Origin: Candidatus Altarchaeota archaeon
GTDB lineage: Archaea; Altiarchaeota; Altiarchaeia; JAFGQM01
Length of the DNA: 8,488 bases
NCBI GenBank assembly: GCA_016935655.1
Contig: JAFGQM010000092.1
Coordinates: forward strand, 1 to 8,488
Reading direction: 5' to 3'
Made by a program: the position numbers and the translations under genes. Each line of letters begins with the position of its first letter. The stretch's first letter is position 1. Below are positions 1 to 6,480 of this stretch, piece by piece. The notes under the pieces were generated by a model. The model did no database searches. It worked only from the letters and a program-made list of their open reading frames with translations, and was not told the DNA's origin.

Positions 1-464
1 CACTCCGCAAGCCAGCCAGAATCCTTGAACCTCCTTTTTAAAGAATCGTCAGCTATCTCCGCCCTCTGCAGGAACTCGGCGATGCCCCTGTTCCTTATTA
101 TGCTGTCCCGTGGTCGAAACACACCGCTCCACATGCCCCAGACCTTGAAGACCGTGTCAGGGTACCTTCCGCCACCCATGTCAAAGGCAAGCAGGTCGCA
201 CTTATTTACAATCCCCTGGACCTTCCTGACAGTCTCGAAATACCTCACGTCGCCCTTGACGAATGTGACGTTGTCCAGAGCCTTCTCCAAGGCCTTCTCA
301 GCCTGGTCCGCCTTGTCGACTGCTATCACTTTCTTGGCCTTTTCTGCTAGAACTTTGGTAGATGCGCCCGTATGGGGCCCTATTTCGATTACTATGTCTT
401 TTTCCTTGGCGCACTCTCCCAAAAGCTCCCTGTACCGCTTGACATCATAGGTCAAAAGGATCAT
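1..464 (-). CDS. SAM-dependent methyltransferase, class I (3' end cut by window edge)
   Basis: The gene starts at the ATG whose first base is 464 and runs leftward off the window; 154 residues are visible. What is seen: an alpha/beta start typical of class I methyltransferases, with the glycine-rich SAM-binding motif EIGPHTGAS at residues 27-35, an acidic end to strand 2 (VIAVD, D50) that would hold the SAM ribose, and GDVR at 71-74 for the adenine-side loop. Further on are FDMGGG at 94-99 and a Trp/Arg-rich stretch (VWGMWSGVFRPRD, 108-120) that looks specific to a subfamily. The substrate cannot be told from the sequence: small molecule, RNA and protein are all possible. The start is the only in-frame ATG near a TATA-like box centred 26-27 bp upstream, so the mRNA is probably leaderless. 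It is transcribed divergently from the large secreted-protein gene. The methyltransferase fold is firm; the specific role is unknown. Confidence 0.8.
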   Translation of the reverse strand, partial: MILLTYDVKRYRELLGECAKEKDIVIEIGPHTGASTKVLAEKAKKVIAVDKADQAEKALEKALDNVTFVKGDVRYFETVRKVQGIVNKCDLLAFDMGGGRYPDTVFKVWGMWSGVFRPRDSIIRNRGIAEFLQRAEIADDSLKRRFKDSGWLAE

Positions 465-468
465 ATGG

Positions 469-476
469 TTTTTATG
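469..476 (+). promoter_or_regulatory. TATA-like box for the 945-residue secreted protein
   Basis: TTTTTATG is centred about 32 bp before the ATG at 505, which predicts a leader of about 6 nt. There is no Shine-Dalgarno sequence before the start codon. The box lies in the leader and start-site region of the divergent methyltransferase gene, so the two promoters overlap within 40 bp. Confidence 0.45.
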
Positions 477-485
477 TTTGTAAGG

Positions 486-495
486 ATAATAATTT
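486..495 (-). promoter_or_regulatory. TATA-like box for the methyltransferase gene
   Basis: On the minus strand the sequence AAATTATTAT is centred 26-27 bp before the ATG at 464. This is the spacing expected if transcription starts at or beside the A of the start codon (leaderless mRNA). No Shine-Dalgarno site precedes the ATG. It is assigned by position and composition only. Confidence 0.4.
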
Positions 496-504
496 GCAAA
501 AACT

Positions 505-3342
505 ATGAAATGCCCGACCGACCGACTTGGACCAGTTGTTTTACCAATAATCACGGCTCTGCTCATTGTCATTTGCCCGGTAGGGGCGGCCATCATAGCA
601 GACCATAACGCAGTTAAGGATTTCGATGACATCCCCGAATATTGGATCGAGAAGGCGAAGGCGGATTTTAAGATATCCTATGGCCATACTTCCCACGGCA
701 GCCAGGTGATAACCGGGATAAGCCTGTTGAGGAGTGACACCTCCTATGCGGGCCTTTTCAACTGGGCTGATGATTATTCTACTGCACTACCGGCTGGAGC
801 AATATCTCTCTGGGATATGAGAATGAGTGGCGCGTCAGATCTTGGTAACCCAGACAGGATTGCTTGGGCTACCGCGACAAGAAACCACCTTAACGGAGTC
901 GGCGGCAGCAGGAACATCATAATGTGGTCCTGGTGCGGCCAGGCTGACACGACGGCTGAGAACATTCAGGTCTATCTTGACCTGATGAGCGCCCTTGAGC
1001 GGGATTACCCAGATGTAATATTCATCTACATGACCGGCCACCTGACTGGAACCGGTCAAAACGGTCAGCTCAACCAGAGGAACGAACAAATAAGGCAGCA
1101 TGTCATAGCGACCGACGGCGTCCTCTTCGATTTTGCTGACATAGAGAGCTACGACCCAGACGGCAGCGAGTTCATGACCAAGTGCGCCACCGACAACTGT
1201 GACTACTCCAGCTCGCCGACCGCCACCTGCTCCAGCGCGAAGGACAGGAACTGGGCCATCGAATGGTGCACGGCAAACCCCGGAGAATGCAAGAGCTGCG
1301 GTTGCGCGCATTCCCAATGCCTCAACTGCCAGCAGAAGGGCAGGGCCTTCTGGTGGATGATGGCCAGGCTGGCAGGCTGGGACGACGGTTCGGGAGGGGA
1401 GTGTCCTTCTGGGCAGACCGATAGTATCTCACAATGGGGCATCACCTGGACCTTCGACAAGTGCTACCAGAATGGGACATTCGCCACCGGGGACCCTTGG
1501 GTGAAGGCGGATGAAACCACCGGAAAGGTCAATATCATCAATATCGATCCACAGCCCGCTTATGACACGCGAAGGACCGGAAGCGACGGGCAGGAGCACA
1601 TGTGCTACTGGTACGGGCATCTCGAGCCGTTTGATGAAACGATATGCGAGGACACCAGACCACCGCCCTACTTGGGGAAATATCCCTACGCCTACAGATG
1701 TGTAAGGGAGGGAGATGTCTGGTCGAATCCCTATTACTGCCATTACTTCATCGGCAGGAACGGTTTCGAGGTCGATCCGATGCCAAGCGTGGAACAAGTT
1801 TATGATAGCAGGGCCAGTTTCACCTTAAATGGTGATGGTTTTAACCTCAGCTACAATCCCGTGATACCTTCTGAGAACACACCTTTGGAAGTCCCCGCCG
1901 CTTCTTCAGTCGTTTCATCCATAAGCAACCCAGAGGAGTATGATCCTGAATGCGCCAGCCAAGTGAGCAACAAATACTGGAAGGATTACCACGGCACCTG
2001 CAACTGGGAGGTCCTCAAATCCAGCGCAGTACTGACGGTTCTGGACAGCCCGGCTCCCTACGGTAGCTTCAGACCTGCTTACATAGGAAACGACAAGACA
2101 ATTTATTACAACAAGGACCAGCTGGATTACTCAAAGCTTCTGAGCCTGCCATACACCGGCGGGAAGATATTCCGTGAGGACCAAAACCCGGTTGTCGGCT
2201 CCGTAATCCAAAAGGCAGCGAGGAACTTTGAGAGGTTCAGGATAGAGCACTACATGTCGGAGCAGGTGGAATTCCTGCACGGCTCTGATTCCTTCACCTC
2301 ATATCCCGCAGACATAATGGCCCATTCCGGGGATGCTGTTCTTCTCCTAAACACGGGTTTCAGCAACAGTGAGAAGGAGGAGCTGCTTATCCACTATGTG
2401 CAGTACGGATTGGATTTATATAGTATCTTCAAAGACAGAGAGATGAGGACTGGTGGCGCAGGCCAAGGCCAGGGGAGGAAAATGCCCATGGTATTCGCAG
2501 GCTTGATGCTGAATGATGAGGATGTATATGGCCTAGGCTACAGACAGGATTTGATGGAGGACCGACAGGCCTTCTATGTGGATAGCGATGCATTTTGCGA
2601 TGCGAAATACGCGATCTCGGACATAGGCTTGCCTGAGTGGGCCTCCCTCCCGGACAACCCATTTACAGCTTGCGATTACAACAAGGACTGGAACGCAGGC
2701 TACAGGGAATGTTGTACGGCTTATGTGAGGGGCGGTGTTGCGCTAACACTGCTTCTGATGGAGGAGACCTCAAATGCAAGGAGACTTTGGGGAAACAATG
2801 CATTCATCGACTACCAAGATCGATACATGGAGGTCACAAAGCAGCTGAACTCATACAGGCAGAGATCAGAGTTCGTCGCAAAGATGTGGGACACCTACAG
2901 AAAAAATTACGGCTGCTTCTGGACAAGAGACGACCCGACGGACATCTACTCGAACGGCCATTATGACTGTGGCGGAGCCCTGGTAAAATGCGCGTGGCAG
3001 GCATCAACGTGCAGTGGGTGTGTTCTGGTCGAGGAATGCCCGCAGTACCCCAACCAGCGCGGATTGGATTATGACCCGTGCGACTTGGGCTGCGGGGCTG
3101 GATGCAGCTCAAATTCAGACTGCAATGACCAAAACCCCTGCACATACGACCTCTGCATGGACAACACATGCGCGCACAACGACGCCAACCTGGACGGGAG
3201 CCCGACCATAGGACTGGGCGACGTCATCCAGGTCATGGCCCACTGGGCGACCACCGGCCCGACGGGGGACATAGACTCCAACGGGAACGTGGGGCTGAGC
3301 GATATAATCGCTATGATAGGGTTGTGGGGGAACAGCTGTTAA
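505..3342 (+). CDS. Secreted SGNH-hydrolase-like protein with C-terminal dockerin-like domain
   Basis: 945 residues. A signal peptide is clear: basic N-terminus, hydrophobic core at about 9-29, and likely cleavage near 25-32. Residues about 45-295 resemble an SGNH-hydrolase-like family known to me mainly from bacterial extracellular proteins. Its marks here are YGHTSHGSQ (59-67), MWSWCGQ (140-146), IYMTGH (174-179) and DFADIE (209-214). S63 or S66 and H179 are possible catalytic residues by position, which is inference. Residues about 305-545 contain a WTFDK block and a GSFRPAYIGNDKT block. Residues 545-845 appear helix-rich and unassigned. Residues 865-892 form a short Cys repeat (DCNDQNPCTYDLC). 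Residues 893-945 are a dockerin-like pair: DANLDG with a two-residue insertion, then a canonical DIDSNGNVGLSD. Many cysteines suggest disulfide bonds outside the cell. A role in binding or trimming surface or environmental polysaccharide is inferred. The gene has its own promoter. Arginine codon use matches its neighbours, so any transfer is not recent. Confidence 0.8.
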   Translation: MKCPTDRLGPVVLPIITALLIVICPVGAAIIADHNAVKDFDDIPEYWIEKAKADFKISYGHTSHGSQVITGISLLRSDTSYAGLFNWADDYSTALPAGAISLWDMRMSGASDLGNPDRIAWATATRNHLNGVGGSRNIIMWSWCGQADTTAENIQVYLDLMSALERDYPDVIFIYMTGHLTGTGQNGQLNQRNEQIRQHVIATDGVLFDFADIESYDPDGSEFMTKCATDNCDYSSSPTATCSSAKDRNWAIEWCTANPGECKSCGCAHSQCLNCQQKGRAFWWMMARLAGWDDGSGGECPSGQTDSISQWGITWTFDKCYQNGTFATGDPWVKADETTGKVNIINIDPQPAYDTRRTGSDGQEHMCYWYGHLEPFDETICEDTRPPPYLGKYPYAYRCVREGDVWSNPYYCHYFIGRNGFEVDPMPSVEQVYDSRASFTLNGDGFNLSYNPVIPSENTPLEVPAASSVVSSISNPEEYDPECASQVSNKYWKDYHGTCNWEVLKSSAVLTVLDSPAPYGSFRPAYIGNDKTIYYNKDQLDYSKLLSLPYTGGKIFREDQNPVVGSVIQKAARNFERFRIEHYMSEQVEFLHGSDSFTSYPADIMAHSGDAVLLLNTGFSNSEKEELLIHYVQYGLDLYSIFKDREMRTGGAGQGQGRKMPMVFAGLMLNDEDVYGLGYRQDLMEDRQAFYVDSDAFCDAKYAISDIGLPEWASLPDNPFTACDYNKDWNAGYRECCTAYVRGGVALTLLLMEETSNARRLWGNNAFIDYQDRYMEVTKQLNSYRQRSEFVAKMWDTYRKNYGCFWTRDDPTDIYSNGHYDCGGALVKCAWQASTCSGCVLVEECPQYPNQRGLDYDPCDLGCGAGCSSNSDCNDQNPCTYDLCMDNTCAHNDANLDGSPTIGLGDVIQVMAHWATTGPTGDIDSNGNVGLSDIIAMIGLWGNSC

Positions 3343-3361
3343 TGCTGCCTTCAAGGAAGTA

Positions 3362-3369
3362 TTTTATAA
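3362..3369 (+). promoter_or_regulatory. TATA-like box for the zinc-ribbon/chorismate mutase unit
   Basis: TTTTATAA is centred 26-27 bp before the ATG at 3392, the textbook archaeal spacing for a leaderless transcript. It lies in the 49-bp gap after the secreted-protein stop codon. There is no Shine-Dalgarno site before the ATG. Besides this box, the gap holds only a very weak CTTC/GAAG inverted repeat. Confidence 0.55.
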
Positions 3370-3391
3370 CGGAAAAAATTCTAATTAATGG

Positions 3392-3538
3392 ATGAAATGC
3401 TCTGTGTGCGGGGTGGAGATCAAAGAGGGGCTACTCGACAAGATAGTCGGGACCTATATCAAAAAGAAGGGTAAGCTCCATCCAGTCTGCAACAGATGCC
3501 AGAAAGGGGGGGAAGCCAGCCTCAGGGAGAAAATTTGA
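3392..3538 (+). CDS. Small zinc-ribbon protein, 48 residues
   Basis: A small gene: ATG at 3392, TGA at 3536-3538. The protein has two CxxC knuckles, C3/C6 (KCSVCG) and C33/C36 (VCNRCQ), separated by 26 residues with a basic stretch KKKGK (24-28), as in a treble-clef or zinc-ribbon fold. Similar short proteins beginning with an MKC..CG knuckle followed by a GTY..K segment occur, as I recall, as conserved hypotheticals in DPANN archaea. A nucleic-acid or protein-binding adaptor is the usual guess and is not shown here. Support that it is real: a well-placed TATA box for a leaderless message, intact paired cysteines, and a 4-nt TTGA overlap with the chorismate mutase start. It could serve the mutase or simply share a transcript with it. 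Confidence 0.8.
   Translation: MKCSVCGVEIKEGLLDKIVGTYIKKKGKLHPVCNRCQKGGEASLREKI
3525..3529 (+). promoter_or_regulatory. Probable ribosome-binding site deciding the TTG start of chorismate mutase
   Basis: GGGAG ends 5 nt before the TTG at 3535. That TTG overlaps the zinc-ribbon stop codon (TTGA), a usual coupling arrangement. The rival ATG at 3496 has no such site and would bury 43 bp of overlap in the upstream gene. The codon context therefore favours TTG. Confidence 0.5.
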
Positions 3539-3822
3539 TTGAGGACAGCGAGGTAAGGAGGATTAGGAAGGAGGTTGATGTCCTAGACTCCGAGCTAATC
3601 GGGCTTCTAGCTAAAAGAAGGGATCTCGCCATCCAGATGGGAAAGATAAAGAGGAGGAAGCACCTGCCGATAGTCGATGGAAAAAGGAACGAAGAGGTCC
3701 TGGAAAGGGTAATCGGAGAAGCCAAGAAATACGGCCTGGACGAAAAGAAGGTTGAGGAGTTCTGGAAATGCATAATTAAATGCGCAATAGAGGAGCAGGA
3801 AAGGCTGGATTTCGTAGATTAA
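3535..3822 (+). CDS. Chorismate mutase, AroQ (type II) class, monofunctional
   Basis: 95 residues from the TTG start, matching a single AroQ domain. It would rearrange chorismate to prephenate in the cytoplasm, the branch point to phenylalanine and tyrosine. By eye alignment to the E. coli P-protein mutase domain, R11 matches R in RIRKEVD, R28 lies in LLAKRRDLA, K39 in MGKIK, D48 and R51 in VDGKR, and Q88 in IEEQE. Two positions differ: the E52 position reads N (VDGKRNEEVL, where many homologues have DxxRE), and the S84 position reads A. Three helices are evident and no ACT, dehydrogenase or dehydratase domain is attached. It is translated behind the zinc-ribbon gene by a TTGA overlap. The family is firm. 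Full activity is likely but not certain because of the N. A longer form starting at ATG 3496 is possible but would add only a low-complexity MPERGGSQPQ tail. Confidence 0.88.
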   Translation: MIEDSEVRRIRKEVDVLDSELIGLLAKRRDLAIQMGKIKRRKHLPIVDGKRNEEVLERVIGEAKKYGLDEKKVEEFWKCIIKCAIEEQERLDFVD

Positions 3823-3835
3823 GCCAAAGATAAGG

Positions 3836-3843
3836 TTTTTATA
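3836..3843 (+). promoter_or_regulatory. TATA-like box for the small secreted acidic protein
   Basis: TTTTTATA lies 14 bp after the chorismate mutase stop. Its centre is about 11 bp from the ATG at 3851 but about 35 bp from the ATG at 3875. Transcription would start around 3866, downstream of the first ATG, so the box argues for the second start codon. The T run may also help to end the upstream transcript. Confidence 0.5.
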
Positions 3844-3874
3844 GATTGCTATGCAAAATAAACCCGCTTCAAAG

Positions 3875-4453
3875 ATGGTCGGTAAATATCTTGTTCTGGG
3901 TTTGGTGGTGATGTCCCTTCTTTTGGGTACATTGAGTTCTGCACAGAAAAAGTGCAATGCAAACATATCCGAGCCTACACTCTTGCAGTATAAGATAGAG
4001 ATAAGCAACTGCCAAGAGATCCACGAGGGGGGAGAGGTTGAAATCAATTACACCAAGATAGAGACCCTAGGCAACGAGCGCAACAGGACCCTGATACCTG
4101 AGACCAAGATTACTGTAACGGGATACCGGAACGATGAGATTGTGTTTTTTGGGACCCTATACACCGGGAAAAGGGGCGAGAGCGCAAGATTCAGGCCAAC
4201 TGCCGGGGAGTATATAGTCGAGATCGGAACCCAACAAGCCGCATTCAGCGTCTTGGACAGGATAGAGGAGGATGTGCCCGAGATTAGTCTGGCTTCGATT
4301 GAGCCTGAAGACGAGGAAGAGCCTGCAGTTGAAGCCTTAGTCCCAAACGAGGACGAGGAAGAGACTGACCCGGCAATGAAAATTGTCGAGGAGACTGACA
4401 GTGAGCTTATCTCCGGTTACATGGAGCTATTGATATCGCTACTTCTTTACTAG
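3875..4453 (+). CDS. Secreted protein with beta-rich domain and acidic C-terminal linker, function unknown
   Basis: 192 residues from ATG 3875, chosen over ATG 3851 because the promoter predicts transcription starting between them and because it puts the signal peptide at the very N-terminus. Residues 1-23 are a signal peptide (K4, hydrophobic 5-20, SSA before QKK). Residues 27-127 are predicted beta-rich and Ig/fibronectin-like, with C27 and C46 as a possible disulfide and a pattern (ITVTGYRNDEIVF, then GEYIVEIG) common in archaeal surface proteins. Residues 130-177 are a strongly acidic linker. The last 14 residues (SGYMELLISLLLY) are hydrophobic but too short for a normal membrane span. 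I do not recognise a family. The gene sits 34 bp before the membrane protease and may be co-transcribed with it. A surface or envelope protein is the safest description. Confidence 0.7.
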   Translation: MVGKYLVLGLVVMSLLLGTLSSAQKKCNANISEPTLLQYKIEISNCQEIHEGGEVEINYTKIETLGNERNRTLIPETKITVTGYRNDEIVFFGTLYTGKRGESARFRPTAGEYIVEIGTQQAAFSVLDRIEEDVPEISLASIEPEDEEEPAVEALVPNEDEEETDPAMKIVEETDSELISGYMELLISLLLY

Positions 4454-4456
4454 CCC

Positions 4457-4462
4457 TTTTTT
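4457..4462 (+). terminator. Possible U-rich archaeal terminator, or promoter of the protease gene
   Basis: A run of six T follows the stop codon at 4453 by 3 bp, with no stem before it. Archaeal termination often needs only a U-rich tract. The same T-rich patch (4457-4466) is centred 26-27 bp before the ATG at 4488, the TATA position, so it may act as a weak promoter instead. The sequence does not decide between them. Confidence 0.3.
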
Positions 4463-4487
4463 CCATAGAGCCTGAAACTATATCCTA

Positions 4488-5615
4488 ATGAAAAGCGCTT
4501 ATCAGATATTCAAGATAAGGGGCATTGCCGTAAAGCTGCACATAACCTTTTTGTTAATCCTGCCCTTGTTTGTCCTGGGTTTTGCCTCGGACATGAGCCA
4601 GGACGGGACGCTTCTGTCGGCAACGGTATCAATCCTCTACTCATTGATGTTCTTCACCATACTCTTCGGCTCTGTGCTCATCCACGAGCTGGTGCATTCT
4701 TTTGTGGCCATGAGGAACGGCATAAAGGTAAAGCAGATAATACTGACCCCCATAGGGGGCATAGCCAGTATCTCCATGGTCAAGGCGCCCAAGAGCGAGT
4801 TTAAGATTAGCATAGCTGGTCCCCTGTCCAACTTCGTCATCGGCTTTATTCTACTCTCCATAGCGATTGCGGCTTTCGGTCTGGAGGCCTTGACAGAGGC
4901 TTTTTTCACGGGAGATTTCGTCAGCGTGCCCTCGATACTCAATATAACCATACTAGCAATCTGGATGAACATGGTACTTGGTATATTCAATCTTTTCCTT
5001 CCGGTGTTCCCGATGGACGGAGGCAGGGTCCTAAGGTCGCTCTTGGCCATGGTCATGGACTATGGGAAGGCCACCCGCCTTGCAGTAAACATAAGCCAAG
5101 CCTTCCTCGCAGTCTGGATCGGGTTTTCGATTCTGATATTCAACATCTGGTTCATAGCAATAGGTGTGTTTCTGTTCTTCGCGGGTTTGAACGAGTTGAA
5201 GGTCACTGAGATAGCCGGCATCCTGAGCAAGGCCGAGCTGAGGGACAACATCTACACCAACCTGATGGTGTTGCATCCGGAACTGCCAGTGCAAAACCTG
5301 TTGGAGATAGCGGTGCCTTGGCAAAATGTCTATCCAGTCCTGGATGACAGGGGGGGGATGCTCGGTTACATCAATGTCCAAACCCTAGAAGCAAGTGATA
5401 GGAACAAAAAAGTCGGGGGGGTGATGAACAAGGAATTCGTCTACTTCAAGATGGGCGCTGGCAGGACAGAAGAACTTCTTATGAGGATATATTCGGAAGG
5501 CTTTGCATTTGCGCTAGACAAGGAGGGAAGGTTTTACGGCATACTGACCATGGATAACCTGGAGAGGGCACTTAGATTGGAAGCGCTGAAACAGGGGAAG
5601 GTCATGGGTCGATGA
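4488..5615 (+). CDS. Site-2-protease family (M50) intramembrane zinc metalloprotease with CBS-like C-terminus
   Basis: 375 residues, polytopic. Hydrophobic segments lie at about 17-33, 48-66, 108-135, 150-172 and 200-233. The zinc site is complete: HELVH at 66-70 (H66, E67, H70) and the NLFLPVFPMDGG motif at 168-179, where D177 is the third ligand. PIGGIASI (88-95) and IAGPLSNFVIG (109-119) are also typical of the family. After the membrane part, residues about 250-370 look like a divergent CBS-type regulatory pair (YPVLDDRGGMLGYI at 282-295; FALDKEGRFYGILTMDNL at 341-358), as in the archaeal S2P with CBS domains from Methanocaldococcus. Such enzymes cut membrane-spanning proteins inside the bilayer, and the CBS part may sense nucleotides. 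Its substrate is unknown; the small secreted protein just upstream is a candidate only by proximity. The ATG has no Shine-Dalgarno site. The 3' end overlaps the convergent CDF gene by 14 bp. Confidence 0.92.
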   Translation: MKSAYQIFKIRGIAVKLHITFLLILPLFVLGFASDMSQDGTLLSATVSILYSLMFFTILFGSVLIHELVHSFVAMRNGIKVKQIILTPIGGIASISMVKAPKSEFKISIAGPLSNFVIGFILLSIAIAAFGLEALTEAFFTGDFVSVPSILNITILAIWMNMVLGIFNLFLPVFPMDGGRVLRSLLAMVMDYGKATRLAVNISQAFLAVWIGFSILIFNIWFIAIGVFLFFAGLNELKVTEIAGILSKAELRDNIYTNLMVLHPELPVQNLLEIAVPWQNVYPVLDDRGGMLGYINVQTLEASDRNKKVGGVMNKEFVYFKMGAGRTEELLMRIYSEGFAFALDKEGRFYGILTMDNLERALRLEALKQGKVMGR

Positions 5616-5619
5616 CCTT
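5598..5619. repeat. Perfect 8-bp inverted repeat spanning both convergent stop codons
   Basis: AAGGTCAT (5598-5605), a 6-nt spacer GGGTCG, then ATGACCTT (5612-5619), an exact reverse complement. The minus-strand stop (5602-5604) is in the left arm and the plus-strand stop (5613-5615) in the right arm. RNA from either strand would fold the same way, so it could work as a two-way transcript end or stability element. No U tract follows on either side, so a classic terminator is not shown. Confidence 0.45.
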
Positions 5620-6480
5620 ATGGGTGGGGTCGACGTGTATGGTTACATCCCTGACGCTTGGATATCTCTCTCTAATCGCTTTCTCGACCCTCTTTGCAAC
5701 ATCATGCCCCCTCTTAACCGTGAAATCGCCGGGGATCATTATGTGCAGGTCCATATAGGTCTCCTCGCCGACACTGCGGGTTCTTATCTTGTGGTATCCT
5801 GTTACATGCCTCACCTTCTTCACTATGTTCCCTATCTCCTTCTCGTCGATGACTGAGGCGTCGCACAAAACGACTGTACTGCTCCTTATTATCCTAAAGC
5901 CATTATAGGCGATGAATGCTGCTATCACCACGGCTAAAATGGGATCTGCCATCGGGTAGCCCGCCTTGATGAAAACAAAACCTGCCATGACCGATATTGT
6001 AACAAAAACATCACTTTTCGTATGCATGGAATCTGCTACCAGTATCCTGCTACCGTATCTCTCCCCCTCCTTGCGCTCATAGTCTGAGACGAATACATTC
6101 ACGAATAGCGTGAAAGCTAAGACCAAAAACGCAGCGAAGGTTATCTCTGGGGCGACATTCTCGATAAACCTGGAGAAAGAATTCTCCAAGAGCTCAAAGG
6201 AGACGAGCAGCAAAAAGGCGGCTATGACTATGGTGGTGAGGGTCTCGAACTTTGCATGGCCGTAGGGATGGTCCTCATCTGCGGGCTTTATTGATGCCCT
6301 CAGGCCCAGAAGCCCCACTATATTGGATGAGCTGTCCATGATTGAGTGTATCCCGTCGGCTATCATGGAGAGTGAGTTTATCAGAAGGCCGAAGGTAAGC
6401 TTGAACACCACTACCAGGACATTCAGAAAAAGGGTAACCAGGAGGACACGCCTGGTATCCCTGTAGCACTTTTCATCCAT
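5602..6480 (-). CDS. Cation diffusion facilitator (CDF) family metal transporter
   Basis: 292 residues from the ATG at 6480, giving MDEKCYRDTRR before the first membrane helix; upstream in-frame sequence belongs to HisI read in another frame. CDF proteins are membrane proton antiporters that export divalent metals. Membrane helices lie at about 13-34, 37-60, 83-100, 112-132, 158-174 and 178-198. The intramembrane metal site is HD-HD: ADGIHSIMD gives H45 and D49, and ADSMHTKSD gives H153 and D157. This combination is commonly tied to zinc, although specificity cannot be fixed by eye. The conserved HPYGHAKFE is at 71-79. A cytoplasmic C-terminal ferredoxin-like domain (205-292) ends with VTIHVDPTH (279-287), the usual metal-binding strand. 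It is the last gene of the minus-strand operon, its start overlapping the hisI stop by 8 bp, with GGGGA just upstream as a poor ribosome site. Confidence 0.92.
   Translation of the reverse strand: MDEKCYRDTRRVLLVTLFLNVLVVVFKLTFGLLINSLSMIADGIHSIMDSSSNIVGLLGLRASIKPADEDHPYGHAKFETLTTIVIAAFLLLVSFELLENSFSRFIENVAPEITFAAFLVLAFTLFVNVFVSDYERKEGERYGSRILVADSMHTKSDVFVTISVMAGFVFIKAGYPMADPILAVVIAAFIAYNGFRIIRSSTVVLCDASVIDEKEIGNIVKKVRHVTGYHKIRTRSVGEETYMDLHIMIPGDFTVKRGHDVAKRVEKAIRERYPSVRDVTIHVDPTHKVIDP

Noticed and set aside
25..450. Rightward open frame of 141 codons opposite the methyltransferase
   Set aside because: The minus strand carries clear SAM-binding motifs over the same bases; this frame shows no recognisable domain.
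835..1317. Leftward 160-codon open frame inside the large secreted protein
   Set aside because: It is opposite well-conserved SGNH-like motifs, has low-complexity Gly/Arg/Ala composition and no start context.
3350..3362. Hairpin terminator after the large secreted protein gene
   Set aside because: Only a 4-bp CTTC/GAAG stem is present and the following T run is part of the next TATA-like box.
3607..4047. Leftward 146-codon open frame across chorismate mutase and the secreted protein start
   Set aside because: It spans two supported plus-strand genes and their promoter, with no domain or start signals.
4430..4487. Frameshift cutting off a C-terminal membrane anchor of the secreted acidic protein
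   Set aside because: The +1 frame reads YRYFFTSPFFHRA then stops, giving no usable hydrophobic span, so the short tail looks genuine.
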